A DNA stretch of 35,395 nt from Candidatus Saccharimonadota bacterium (GTDB lineage: Bacteria; Patescibacteriota; Saccharimonadia; Saccharimonadales; UBA10212). The position numbers were made by a program, and so were the translations under genes. Below the pieces are notes generated by a model that saw nothing but the letters and a program-made list of their open reading frames with translations, did not search any database and had not been told where the DNA came from. This document shows, piece after piece, positions 22,041-30,360 of this stretch. The stretch lies in assembly GCA_022841445.1 (NCBI GenBank), contig JALHRM010000005.1, positions 39,121 through 74,515 of the forward strand. Direction: 5' to 3'. Position 1 is the stretch's first letter. Every line of letters begins with the position of its first letter.

Positions 22041-23469
22041 ACTATTAAGTTTATACTTACCGGGATATTCTAAGAGCATCATATATATGCTGCAAAGCAC
22101 TGAATACCAGGTTCGGCCTTACCTTGCATGGTTTTGGCGAACCAACAATTTTTCTAGGGTTATGCATCGCCGGACTTTAGTCAGAACAAGGGCTGCGGTG
22201 GCACTATTGCTTGTTCTAAGAGCGGGGCTGTTCGTATCCTATATTACTGGCGCATGGCTTGTTATTTGGGGTCTCCAAAATAGTGAAGTTACGCTAGCAT
22301 CGCTCGGTGTTACAGCAATGGTCGTAACGCCTTTAGTGCTTGCTCACCTTGTAACCTTGCCACTGCTCGTCGGTCGCTGGTTTATTGTTGCTCCCCGTGA
22401 ATATGCAAAGATTCGTCGTTCGGCTCGATTATTCGCAAGCAGTAATGCTACAAAAATAGCCATAGCGGGCAGCTACGGCAAAACATCCATGAAAGAAATC
22501 TTATTAACCGTGTTGGCAGAAGGTAAAAATGTGGCAGCGACGCCAGCCAATAAAAATGTCGCGATCAGCCATGCACAATTTGTTGAAAAATTATCGGGAG
22601 ACGAAGAAGTAATAATTATAGAATTTGGTGAAGGCGCACCAGGAGATGTAGTTAAGTTCACCCGTACCACCAAGCCGGACATAGGCGTTATCACAGGGCT
22701 CGCACCGGCGCACTTGGATCGTTATAAAACACTCCAAAGAGCTGGCCGCGATATATTTTCACTAGCCGAAGCGCTTAAACCGTCGAATGTTTACGTCAAT
22801 CACGAGTCTGAAGATTTGAAAAAATTCGTCCGACACGGTTACTTTTTGTACGGCCAGGACGGCGTTGCTGGCTACCGGGTCAGCAATGTAAAAAATAGCA
22901 TTCAGGGCATCTCATTTCATCTCAAGAAAGGCACAAGTGTGTATAGACTCCACAGCTCATTGCTCGGAGAGCATCATATCGGTCCCTTAAGTGTGGCGGT
23001 TATTATCGCCGAAAAACTTGGTCTAACAAAAAACCAAATCGAGAAGGGAATCTCACTGACTAAGCCCTTTGAGCATCGCATGCAGCCGTTTCTTCTCAAT
23101 GGTGCATGGATAATCGATGACACCTACAATGGTAATATTGACGGAATCAAGGCTGGTTTAAGCTTACTAAAAACATTAGCTGCCAAACGAAAAATATATG
23201 TCACGCCAGGACTTGTTGACCAAGCCAGGGAAACAAAGCGTATTCACCACGAGATGGGCCAATATATCGCAGCCGCAGACCCCAATCAAGTAGTTTTGAT
23301 TCGTAATTCTGTGACAAACTACATTCTTGATGGATTGAAAACGGCTAATTACCAGGGAAAGGTTACCGTAGAGCACGATCCGTTGACCTACTACCAAAAC
23401 CTAAAGCACTTTGTAGCTGCCGGCGACATAGTATTACTGCAGAATGACTGGACTGACAACTACAATTAA
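22030..23469 (+). CDS. Membrane-anchored Mur ligase family protein (MurF-like)
   Basis: This 479-residue protein carries a Mur-ligase ATP-binding core: GSYGKTS at 147-153, then NKNVAISHAQFV, EFGEGAPGDV, and the C-terminal domain start FEHRMQPFLLNGAWIIDDTY with NGN. This pattern is nearest MurF, which adds D-Ala-D-Ala to the UDP-MurNAc-peptide. In place of the usual soluble N-terminal substrate domain it has about 130 residues with hydrophobic helices (about 56-80 and 90-118), so it is probably membrane-bound. The start is a GTG at 22030, inside the end of the hydrolase gene. A D-Ala-D-Ala ligase lies 0.9 kb downstream, which fits a MurF role. Confidence 0.82.
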   Translation: MFRELLSLYLPGYSKSIIYMLQSTEYQVRPYLAWFWRTNNFSRVMHRRTLVRTRAAVALLLVLRAGLFVSYITGAWLVIWGLQNSEVTLASLGVTAMVVTPLVLAHLVTLPLLVGRWFIVAPREYAKIRRSARLFASSNATKIAIAGSYGKTSMKEILLTVLAEGKNVAATPANKNVAISHAQFVEKLSGDEEVIIIEFGEGAPGDVVKFTRTTKPDIGVITGLAPAHLDRYKTLQRAGRDIFSLAEALKPSNVYVNHESEDLKKFVRHGYFLYGQDGVAGYRVSNVKNSIQGISFHLKKGTSVYRLHSSLLGEHHIGPLSVAVIIAEKLGLTKNQIEKGISLTKPFEHRMQPFLLNGAWIIDDTYNGNIDGIKAGLSLLKTLAAKRKIYVTPGLVDQARETKRIHHEMGQYIAAADPNQVVLIRNSVTNYILDGLKTANYQGKVTVEHDPLTYYQNLKHFVAAGDIVLLQNDWTDNYN

Positions 23470-23517
23470 TCTTATTTAATTGTGTGTAGTAATTGTATTT
23501 TGTGATAAGCTCATTTA

Positions 23518-24348
23518 GTGAGTATAGGTTCAAATGATTTCGTTAATGCGCCTGATATGCCGGAGGGCAATCGCGGATTAACAGCACTACCTTCGTATCG
23601 CATCGACTGGACGGATACCCAATTTGCGACCGAATTGAACCGCATTAGACAGGCGACTGCGATAGAGCGAGAGTGGTTCAACGCAGTCCCTCATCAAGTT
23701 TTTGATGACGATGCCGCCATAGAAGCGGCATTTTCTCAAGGATCGCTCGTAGCAATTGCCCCAAGACAAGGACTATTTCCAATATGGCGACTACTAGACT
23801 GGAGCAATGAGCGCAGTGATTCTGCCCATCCCTTCAACTATTCTCCACCTTATGCTCGGCCGGAAGTTTCAGGCTTGCTCGATTTAGTTGCTGATGCCTG
23901 GTACTCGCAGCAGGATACGCTAGATGACGGATCGTATTATTTGTTGCCGGTCACTTCGCTTGTGCGTAGCACCCAGTACCAAGCTGCACTTACGGCGTCG
24001 GACGGCCGAAAAATCGCTATTGATCCAGCGACCGATGGTATCAGCAGTCATCAGTACGGCTTCGCAGTCGATATTGATGCATCTGGTGTTTATCGCTATA
24101 TACCTGGTACGGATAGTGTCGTCCCCATCAACCCACATCAACCTGGCTATGCCGAAGCTGAGCCGCGTATCATCAAGGGGCGCAACGACCTTAGAACCAT
24201 TCTTGACGGCCTGAGTGCGGAACAAGTAGTTAACTACTGTGAAGAAGTCCCCGAAACTAAAGAATGGTGTTTCCATATTTGCGTCAACCCGACAATACCA
24301 ACATCAGAAATTCTACAAAAGCTAACCAATCAAGGAGTGCTATTATGA
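23518..24348 (+). CDS. M15-type D,D-peptidase-like protein (VanX/VanY or DUF5715-like)
   Basis: The 276-residue protein has the zinc-site signature of M15 peptidases, SSHQYGFAVDID with His178 and Asp185, and a later EWCFH with Glu249 and His253. The last spacing is one residue longer than the usual ExWH. Members cleave D-Ala-D-Ala dipeptide or the terminal D-Ala of muropeptides. No signal peptide or membrane helix is visible, so it appears cytoplasmic, as VanX is. It overlaps the D-Ala-D-Ala ligase gene by four bases (ATGA), tying a D-Ala-D-Ala hydrolase-like gene to the ligase. The start is GTG at 23518; TGATAAGCT upstream looks like an extended -10. Confidence 0.7.
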   Translation: MSIGSNDFVNAPDMPEGNRGLTALPSYRIDWTDTQFATELNRIRQATAIEREWFNAVPHQVFDDDAAIEAAFSQGSLVAIAPRQGLFPIWRLLDWSNERSDSAHPFNYSPPYARPEVSGLLDLVADAWYSQQDTLDDGSYYLLPVTSLVRSTQYQAALTASDGRKIAIDPATDGISSHQYGFAVDIDASGVYRYIPGTDSVVPINPHQPGYAEAEPRIIKGRNDLRTILDGLSAEQVVNYCEEVPETKEWCFHICVNPTIPTSEILQKLTNQGVLL

Positions 24349-25520
24349 ACAGTATGAAAACAGTTGCAGTGATTTTCGGGAGTCGGAGCGCAGAGCATGA
24401 TGTTTCCATCGTGACAGCACTGGCTAGTGTTATTAAGCCGCTGGAACTGAGTGGTCAATATCAAGTCGAAGCGGTATACATTGCTAAAGACGGTCGCTGG
24501 TTTTGGGATGACAAACTCAAAGATATTTCACTGTATCAATCTGGCGAAATTGATGACTTTATGCGGAAAGCGCCGGATGTACATTTATCATTCAAAGATG
24601 GGTTGACGCTTGTAAAATCCAGCCAGTTTGCTGGTCGTAAACAGTACAAAAAAGTCGATATCGTTTTTCCTGCCACGCATGGCACCTATGGTGAAGATGG
24701 CTCCTTAATGGGACTACTTGAGATGGCAGACGTTCCTTATGTCGGCTGCGGATTATCTGCCAGCACGATTTGCATGGATAAAGTCTTAACCAAACAAGTC
24801 GCTGCTTCGGCCGGTATCGCCAGCACACCTTGGATATGGTGCACATCAGCCGAATTCTCTGCTAACCCCAAAACTATCCTAGATCGTATCAAGCCGCTGA
24901 AATATCCGTTATTCGTAAAGCCGGCCCACCTCGGCTCCAGCATCGGTATTAGTAGGGTAGAAAACGCCAAGGAACTTATCAATGCCCTGGAAGTTGCTGC
25001 GCACTATGATGACAAAATAATCATAGAACAGGGCGTTAAGAATCTGATCGAAGTTACGCTGCCGATTATTGGAAACGACACGCCTAAAGTCGCGTACCTG
25101 GAGCGACCAATGACCAGTTCAGAAGATTTCTTTGACTTTGACACCAAGTACATGCAGGGTGGAGAAAAAGGCAAGGGTAAATCCGGTGGCGCTAAAGGTG
25201 CGCAGGGCTACAGCGAAATTCCGGCCAAACTGCCCAAAAAACTCCAATCATTGGCAGAAGAAGTTGGCAAGCAGACATATAGTGCATTGGGTTGCAACGG
25301 TATTGCCCGGGTAGATATGCTAATCGATGAAAAAGCAGGCAAAGTAATGCTCAATGAAGTGAATCCATTGCCAGGTGGCCTTTATGCACACAACTGGAGT
25401 CTAGCAGGTACCAGTAATATTAGTTTGGTTGAACAACTGGTGCAATTTGCCGAAGCGCGACACCAACACCGCCAAAAACTGGCGACCTCATTTTCGACTA
25501 ACTACCTCAAACAGTTCTAG
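24345..25520 (+). CDS. ddl: D-alanine-D-alanine ligase
   Basis: Ddl joins two D-alanines with ATP for peptidoglycan precursors. The 391-residue protein shows VAVIFGSRSAEHDVSIVTAL at the start, FPATHGTYGEDGSLMGLLEM, the ATP-grasp segment YPLFVKPAHLGSSIGISRV, and the end motif LNEVNPLPGGLYAHNWSLAG. Between them is an insertion of about 15-20 residues rich in Gly and Lys (GGEKGKGKSGGAKGAQGYSE). That position holds a short flexible loop in most Ddl and VanA-type ligases. The ATG at 24345 has AAGGAG 8 nt before it and overlaps the upstream stop (ATGA). An in-frame start farther upstream would lie inside the neighbouring gene. Confidence 0.95.
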   Translation: MNSMKTVAVIFGSRSAEHDVSIVTALASVIKPLELSGQYQVEAVYIAKDGRWFWDDKLKDISLYQSGEIDDFMRKAPDVHLSFKDGLTLVKSSQFAGRKQYKKVDIVFPATHGTYGEDGSLMGLLEMADVPYVGCGLSASTICMDKVLTKQVAASAGIASTPWIWCTSAEFSANPKTILDRIKPLKYPLFVKPAHLGSSIGISRVENAKELINALEVAAHYDDKIIIEQGVKNLIEVTLPIIGNDTPKVAYLERPMTSSEDFFDFDTKYMQGGEKGKGKSGGAKGAQGYSEIPAKLPKKLQSLAEEVGKQTYSALGCNGIARVDMLIDEKAGKVMLNEVNPLPGGLYAHNWSLAGTSNISLVEQLVQFAEARHQHRQKLATSFSTNYLKQF

Positions 25521-25524
25521 CACT

Positions 25525-25959
25525 ATGCCAATTTATCGATCGACACGAGAAGAATTAAACTACCGGAGACATCGCCGCAAAATTGGTAAATTCGAATGTC
25601 AGTTTTGTTCCATTAAAACGGGCGATCCGCAACTAATACGGCAAGCCAATGCATTCAAAATCATCAGGAACATCTTTCCTTACTCAACCTGGGATATGCA
25701 GAAAGTTACCGACCATTTGATGATAGTGCCGATCAAGCACACCAACACCTTGAAGGATCTTTCAGATAAGGATGCCGTCGAGTATGTAAAATTGATCTCT
25801 CATTATGAAGGCCGTGGCTATAACATCTACGCGCGTGCACCATCGTCGATTATTAAAACTGTGGAACATCAGCATACCCACCTCATAAAAACAGAAGGAT
25901 CGGTCAAGAGTCTACTGTTTTGGATGTATAAGCCATTTTATGTTCGCTTTCTAAAATAA
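25525..25959 (+). CDS. HIT-family protein
   Basis: The 144-residue protein has the histidine-triad motif VEHQHTHLI (H-x-H-x-H) near residue 115 and the preceding TDHLMIVPIKHTNTLKDLSD. An N-terminal basic stretch and a CQFCSI pair of Cys residues precede the core. HIT proteins hydrolyse nucleotide conjugates such as AMP-linked amines or Ap4A. The ATG at 25525 lies five nt after the ddl stop, and an internal in-frame extension into ddl is rejected. It ends the cell-wall cluster and may be cotranscribed with it. Confidence 0.85.
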   Translation: MPIYRSTREELNYRRHRRKIGKFECQFCSIKTGDPQLIRQANAFKIIRNIFPYSTWDMQKVTDHLMIVPIKHTNTLKDLSDKDAVEYVKLISHYEGRGYNIYARAPSSIIKTVEHQHTHLIKTEGSVKSLLFWMYKPFYVRFLK

Positions 25960-26014
25960 CAAAAAGCCCTCACATCTGTTAAAATTGGCAGTAAGATAAG
26001 AGGTTAATTTATTG

Positions 26015-28495
26015 ATGCAGCGATACAATCCGAAAGAGATAGAGCCAAAGTGGCAAAAAATCTGGGAAGACCAGGGCTTGTATCATGCTTCAGAAGATCC
26101 AGATAAGCCAAAAAAGTATGTGCTTGAGTACTTCCCATATCCAAGCGGCGCGGCCATGCATGTCGGCCATGTCCGTAATTACACCATCGGCGATGCAGTA
26201 TCTCGATATTACCGGATGCAAGGCTTCAATGTGTTACATCCTATGGGGTGGGATTCCTTTGGCTTGCCAGCCGAAAATTACGCTATTAAAACTGGCGTAA
26301 GTCCCAGGAAAGCAATTGACGACAACACGTCGCACTTCAAGCAGCAGCTTATGCAGATGGGTTTTGGCTACGACTGGTCTCGCGAAATCGATAGTTCCAA
26401 GCCTGAATATTATCGCTGGACACAGGAGTTTTTCTTATTGCTTCACAAGCGTGGACTGGCATATCAGCAGGAAAGTCTACAGTGGTGGTGCCCAGTCGAT
26501 AAGACGGTTCTGGCGAACGAACAGGTAGAAAATGGTAAGTGCTGGCGATGTGGCAATGATGTCGAGAAGAAATCGCTTAAGCAATGGTTTTTCAAAATAA
26601 CAGACTATGCAGATAGATTGCTACAGGATCTTGATGAGCTGGACTGGAGCGAATCAATCAAGTCCATGCAACGCAACTGGATCGGCCGCAGCGAGGGGAT
26701 GCGTTTCAAGGCACCGGTTAAAGATACTGAATTAGAAATAGAAACCTTTTCGGCACACTTTGAAGCGTTTACTGCTGATACCTTTGTTGTGATCGCACCA
26801 GATCATCCTATGCTGAGTGTGCTGGTAAAAGGTTTACCTGAAGAGCAAGAAGTGTTGGATTTTTCCGCAGAAATGGTGAAAAAGCGTGACACACAAGGCT
26901 ATGCCGATGAAGAACATGTCGAGGGCATCTTTACTGGGAGATATATTATTGACCCAGTAGGTAATGGCGACCTGCCTATCTGGGTGGCAAGCTATGCCTT
27001 GTCCCACTACGGTACCGGTATTGTGAAATGTTCTGCGCATGATGAAAGAGACTTCCGGTTCGCGAAAAAGTACGGGATCACACTTAAGCCGGTACTATTC
27101 CCCGAAGACCCTGAAAAAGCCAAAAAAGTAAAAAATCTCGAGATTTGTTTCACCGATATGAAAAAAGGGATTTTGACGTCGCCGTTAGAATTCGATGGTA
27201 AAAAGGCTGGCGAAAACCGTCAGCAAATCATCGAATATCTTGAAGGTAAGGGTCTTGCTACCAAAACGGTCAGCTACAAGATCCGCGACTGGCTGATCAG
27301 CCGTCAGCGCTATTGGGGCGCACCGATTCCAATCATCCATTGTCCAAAAGACGGCGCGGTTGCAGTACCGAGCGACCAACTTCCAGTTAAGCTACCAGAA
27401 ATTGAAAGTTACGAACCTAGCGGCGATGGCCGCAGTCCCTTAGCCAGAGTTCCAGAATTTGTGAACACGACCTGCCCAACGTGTGGCGGCCCGGCTGAGC
27501 GCGAAACCGACACAATGGATGGCTTCGCCTGCAGTAGCTGGTATTTCTTGCGATTTGCAGATCCGCACAATGACAAGGCGGCCTTTTCGGCTGACAAAGC
27601 AAAATTTTGGTTGCCAGTCGATGACTACATTGGCGGTGCAGAACACGCCGTCATGCATCTGCTTTATGCGAGGTTCTGGACAAAAGTCATGTATGACGCA
27701 GAACTGATTAAATTTAATGAGCCGTTTACGACACTTCGAAATCAGGGAATGATACTTGCTCCGGACGGTCAGAAGATGAGCAAAAGCAAGGGTAACACTA
27801 TAGAGCCAGGCGGCCTAATTGACCAAGGTTATGGTGCAGATGCTATACGACTGATGGAATTGTTTATTGGGCCTTGGGACCAGGCGGCTAATTGGAGCGT
27901 GGAAGGCTTAGGCGGCACGTACAGATTCTTGAACCGCATATGGACACTAATCCACGAAGATATGAGCATTGATTCACCGACTATATTGGCACAGGATGCA
28001 GAAGTATTGCCAATTCAAAAAACGCTCAACAAAACTATAAAAAAGGTCACTAATGATCTAGAAAATCTTAGCTTTAACACTGCTATAGCCGCAATGATGG
28101 AGTGCGTCAATGAACTCTATAAAGCGAAAGAACAAGTCAAGTTTGATCAAGCAGCACCCATATGGAGACAAGCAGGAGAACAATTATTGCAATTACTAGC
28201 ACCGTTTGCGCCCCATATAGCGGAAGAACTTTGGAGCCAGCTGGGTCACACGCAATCAATTCACGTGTCGCAGTGGCCAAAGTGGGATGAAAAATATCTG
28301 GTTGAAGACACCATTACTATTGCCGTTCAGGTCAATGGTAAAGTACGAGCTGAGCTACGATTGTCGCCAGATGTGACAGATAAAGATGCTATTGCAGCTG
28401 CCAAAGCAGATCCAAAAATTCAAGAATACATAGCTGGAAAAGACCTTAAAAAATCCATTTACATCAAGGGTCGCTTGGTCAGCTTAGTAGTGTAG
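26015..28495 (+). CDS. leuS: Leucyl-tRNA synthetase LeuRS
   Basis: This 826-residue class I synthetase charges tRNA-Leu, of which three genes lie in this window. The HIGH-type motif is HVGH in PYPSGAAMHVGHVRNY, a zinc-like CPVD and CWRCG pair follows, the CP1 editing domain runs from about residue 225 to 415, and the KMSKS loop is intact in PDGQKMSKSKGNTIEPGG. The anticodon-binding and C-terminal domains end ...KGRLVSLVV. I choose the ATG at 26015; a TTG one codon earlier is in frame. AGAGG lies upstream, and a TAAAAT -10-like box lies near 25980. Confidence 0.97.
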   Translation: MQRYNPKEIEPKWQKIWEDQGLYHASEDPDKPKKYVLEYFPYPSGAAMHVGHVRNYTIGDAVSRYYRMQGFNVLHPMGWDSFGLPAENYAIKTGVSPRKAIDDNTSHFKQQLMQMGFGYDWSREIDSSKPEYYRWTQEFFLLLHKRGLAYQQESLQWWCPVDKTVLANEQVENGKCWRCGNDVEKKSLKQWFFKITDYADRLLQDLDELDWSESIKSMQRNWIGRSEGMRFKAPVKDTELEIETFSAHFEAFTADTFVVIAPDHPMLSVLVKGLPEEQEVLDFSAEMVKKRDTQGYADEEHVEGIFTGRYIIDPVGNGDLPIWVASYALSHYGTGIVKCSAHDERDFRFAKKYGITLKPVLFPEDPEKAKKVKNLEICFTDMKKGILTSPLEFDGKKAGENRQQIIEYLEGKGLATKTVSYKIRDWLISRQRYWGAPIPIIHCPKDGAVAVPSDQLPVKLPEIESYEPSGDGRSPLARVPEFVNTTCPTCGGPAERETDTMDGFACSSWYFLRFADPHNDKAAFSADKAKFWLPVDDYIGGAEHAVMHLLYARFWTKVMYDAELIKFNEPFTTLRNQGMILAPDGQKMSKSKGNTIEPGGLIDQGYGADAIRLMELFIGPWDQAANWSVEGLGGTYRFLNRIWTLIHEDMSIDSPTILAQDAEVLPIQKTLNKTIKKVTNDLENLSFNTAIAAMMECVNELYKAKEQVKFDQAAPIWRQAGEQLLQLLAPFAPHIAEELWSQLGHTQSIHVSQWPKWDEKYLVEDTITIAVQVNGKVRAELRLSPDVTDKDAIAAAKADPKIQEYIAGKDLKKSIYIKGRLVSLVV

Positions 28496-28954
28496 TTAGC
28501 CGCAACTAACTGGCACAGTAATCTCGGTAAGATTCACTGTGCGGGGGTCTGAAATACCGTTCAACTGCATAATAGCGTTAACAGCTGGCCTAATATCTTT
28601 GTCGTCCGAAGTAATCTCTGCAGCATGCTCGCCAATAGTCCCTTTGAAAGGTTCAATGGTTGTAGCTGACGTGCAAGTTACATCATTACGACTGTAAAGA
28701 TCAAAGGCTCTATCAGCCACTATTCCGACACCTAATGCAGCACTCAGTGCTAAGGCCGTAAGACCTGTGCGACGCGAGATGCGACGCAATTGTGACGGTG
28801 CCTCTGGGCGCCCCAGAGGTTTTGCAGCTGCTTCTAACTCACCTATGGTCGGTATATGCGGACGACCAGAAATTGCGCGGCTGGCACGCAAGTGACTTCG
28901 GGTGAATGGCCCTTTGTTGAACTCAGGAACATTACCTATAAAATCTCTAGACAT
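28496..28954 (-). CDS. Single-pass membrane protein with a C-terminal LysM-like domain
   Basis: The 152-residue protein has a basic cytoplasmic N-terminus (about 60 residues), one membrane helix (about 64-83, TGLTALALSAALGVGIVADR) and an exported part. The sequence DIRPAVNAIMQLNGISDPRTV then NLTEITVPVSC resembles the second half of a LysM peptidoglycan-binding motif. Two Cys residues in the exported part may pair. The size and order recall small TM-LysM division regulators such as YneA, but identity is too low to claim that. A TTGACT-N17-TAATAT promoter (28989-28961) ends six nt before the ATG, and an 18-bp palindrome sits between its two boxes. The 3' end abuts leuS. Confidence 0.6.
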   Translation of the reverse strand: MSRDFIGNVPEFNKGPFTRSHLRASRAISGRPHIPTIGELEAAAKPLGRPEAPSQLRRISRRTGLTALALSAALGVGIVADRAFDLYSRNDVTCTSATTIEPFKGTIGEHAAEITSDDKDIRPAVNAIMQLNGISDPRTVNLTEITVPVSCG

Positions 28955-28960
28955 GAGTAT

Positions 28961-28989
28961 ATATTACAATACTTATTGTAAAAAGTCAA
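28961..28989 (-). promoter_or_regulatory. Promoter of the LysM-like gene (leaderless)
   Basis: On the minus strand, TTGACT (28989-28984), a 17-nt spacer and TAATAT (28966-28961) form a strong promoter. The -10 ends six nt before the start codon, leaving no room for a leader or ribosome site. Confidence 0.75.
28964..28981. promoter_or_regulatory. Palindromic operator-like site
   Basis: TTACAATA-CT-TATTGTAA is a perfect 8-bp inverted repeat with a 2-nt centre. It fills most of the spacer of the LysM-like gene promoter and overlaps its -10, the classic position for a repressor. It is not a Gram-positive LexA box (GAAC-N4-GTTC). Confidence 0.6.
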
Positions 28990-28996
28990 TGTTTTG

Positions 28997-29025
28997 TTGT
29001 CGAATATATCTGCTTCGTATATACT
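28997..29025 (+). promoter_or_regulatory. Promoter of rpmF, divergent from the LysM-like gene
   Basis: TTGTCG (28997-29002), a 17-nt spacer and TATACT (29020-29025) precede rpmF, whose 5' leader then carries an AAGGAG site. The two divergent promoters are only eight nt apart at their -35 boxes. Confidence 0.65.
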
Positions 29026-29068
29026 ATCACTTAAGTCGAAGTGAAAAATGTAAGGAGTTCTATTACCT

Positions 29069-29257
29069 ATGGGAAAGCCTAAGAAGCGTACAACCCCACG
29101 GCGTACCGGTAATCGTCGTAGCCACTTGGTATCCAAACTGGCAAAAGCGGTAAACGCTAAAAGCCCGGTCAAAGTTCGCAAGATAAAGCCGGAAACCGAA
29201 CAACCAGTCAAGAAGTCAGTTAAGAAGCCTGCACCAAAGAAAGTAGCGAAAGCGTAA
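29069..29257 (+). CDS. rpmF: 50S ribosomal protein L32 (bL32)
   Basis: The 62-residue protein starts MGKPKKRTTPRRTGNRRSH, the basic N-terminal pattern of bL32, at the expected total length. The C-terminal part from about residue 40 is a Lys/Pro/Val-rich tail (PVKKSVKKPAPKKVAKA) in place of the Cys-containing or beta segment of longer L32 forms, so the assignment rests on the N-terminus and on the nusB-rnc context. A good AAGGAG lies about 10 nt before the ATG. Confidence 0.75.
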   Translation: MGKPKKRTTPRRTGNRRSHLVSKLAKAVNAKSPVKVRKIKPETEQPVKKSVKKPAPKKVAKA

Positions 29258-29321
29258 GCATTTCACTGACCAACCGCGTACGGTATACTAGTAGTTAAGT
29301 ACAGCGAGGACGTTTAACAAT

Positions 29322-29834
29322 ATGGCATCAAATCGTCACCTAGGCCGGATAGTAGCTTTGCAGACCTTGTATGAGCAAGATTTTCGGCGTGAGTGTAACG
29401 ATGAACTGCTGGACCTCAATGACGTACTGCAGCGAAACATCGGTCGCTACAGTGAAACAATAGAAGACAAAGACTTCATAGAGCAACTAGTGAATGGTGT
29501 TGCGGCTCGCGAAAAAGAGCTTGATGACATCATCCGTCCGGTCGCACCGGAGTGGCCTATTGAACAGATTGCCCGAATCGACAGAATCGTTTTACACATC
29601 GGTGTGTATGAACTATTGTTTGACACTAGTGTACCGCCAAAAGTTGTCATTAATGAAGCCGTAGAGCTAGCCAAATCTTTTGGTGGTGACAATTCATCGA
29701 AATTCATCAACGGTGTTCTGGGCACAGTGCTTCGCAACAAAGAAGAAGCGGACGGTGCTAAAGAGCAGCCAACCAGCAAAAAAAGCCCAACAAAGCCAGT
29801 AAAGAAGCCAACCACGACTAAATCAACAAAGTAA
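29322..29834 (+). CDS. nusB: Transcription antitermination protein NusB
   Basis: NusB binds boxA with uS10 in rRNA antitermination. The 170-residue protein has [14 protein letters not shown] near the start, then a helical core with [40 protein letters not shown] and [12 protein letters not shown], all family hallmarks. After about residue 140 it has a Lys/Pro/Thr/Ser tail ([18 protein letters not shown]), which is extra compared with most NusB. A GCGAGGA site precedes the ATG and TATACT (29284-29289) may be its -10. The Nudix gene follows after 12 nt. Confidence 0.93.
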   Translation: MASNRHLGRIVALQTLYEQDFRRECNDELLDLNDVLQRNIGRYSETIEDKDFIEQLVNGVAAREKELDDIIRPVAPEWPIEQIARIDRIVLHIGVYELLFDTSVPPKVVINEAVELAKSFGGDNSSKFINGVLGTVLRNKEEADGAKEQPTSKKSPTKPVKKPTTTKSTK

Positions 29835-29846
29835 GAACAATACGTT

Positions 29847-30353
29847 ATGAAGAGACCACGACCATTACAAGGATTTAAGAAACTCGTTACTCGGCACAGG
29901 CCGGCAATTAACGAAGTTGTGCGCGAACCTACCGCCGGGGGTGTGGTATTTCGACGAGTCGGCCAAAGGCCGTCTGATGTCGAGATTCTGCTTATCCAGG
30001 ATGCCAAAAATCGTTGGACTATACCGAAAGGACACATTGAAGAAGGTGAAACAGCACGCGCTACAGCCGAGCGTGAAATTGGTGAAGAAACAGGGGTAAA
30101 AAACGTTAAAGTGCTCAGTTGGTTAGGTAAGATAAACTTCCGTTATCGTCGTCAATCAAGTTTAGTGTTGATGACGACGGAGATATTCCTGGTGGAAGCT
30201 GTTGGTGATACCGACAAGCTCAAACCCGAAGAATGGATGAATGGCATTAAGTGGTTGTCGGTTAGTGAAGCACTCGAAAAAATCGAATACGAAGACATCG
30301 GCAAATTAATACTACTTGGACTTAAAAAAATTCGAGCAGGAAGCAAGGCATAA
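29847..30353 (+). CDS. Nudix hydrolase
   Basis: This 168-residue protein has the Nudix box GHIEEGETARATAEREIGEE followed by TG and a hydrophobic residue, matching GX5EX7REUXEEXGU. The preceding TAGGVVFRRVGQRPSDVEILLI and WTIPKG segment is also typical. It hydrolyses a nucleoside diphosphate linked to an unknown moiety. An N-terminal basic stretch (MKRPRPLQGFKKLVTRHR) precedes the domain. It sits between nusB and rnc in one transcription unit. Confidence 0.92.
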   Translation: MKRPRPLQGFKKLVTRHRPAINEVVREPTAGGVVFRRVGQRPSDVEILLIQDAKNRWTIPKGHIEEGETARATAEREIGEETGVKNVKVLSWLGKINFRYRRQSSLVLMTTEIFLVEAVGDTDKLKPEEWMNGIKWLSVSEALEKIEYEDIGKLILLGLKKIRAGSKA

Positions 30354-30360
30354 ACGGGGC

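Noticed and set aside
24264-24344. Upstream start for D-Ala-D-Ala ligase
   Set aside because: The extension overlaps the peptidase gene in another frame, while the ATG at 24345 has an AAGGAG site and a classic ATGA overlap.
28964-28981. LexA-type SOS box at the LysM-like gene
   Set aside because: The palindrome does not match GAAC-N4-GTTC or the CTGT-N8-ACAG type, so only an unknown regulator site is claimed.
28902-29153. Open frame over the divergent promoters and into rpmF
   Set aside because: It covers two promoters, the palindrome and the rpmF start in another frame, and has no family-like content.
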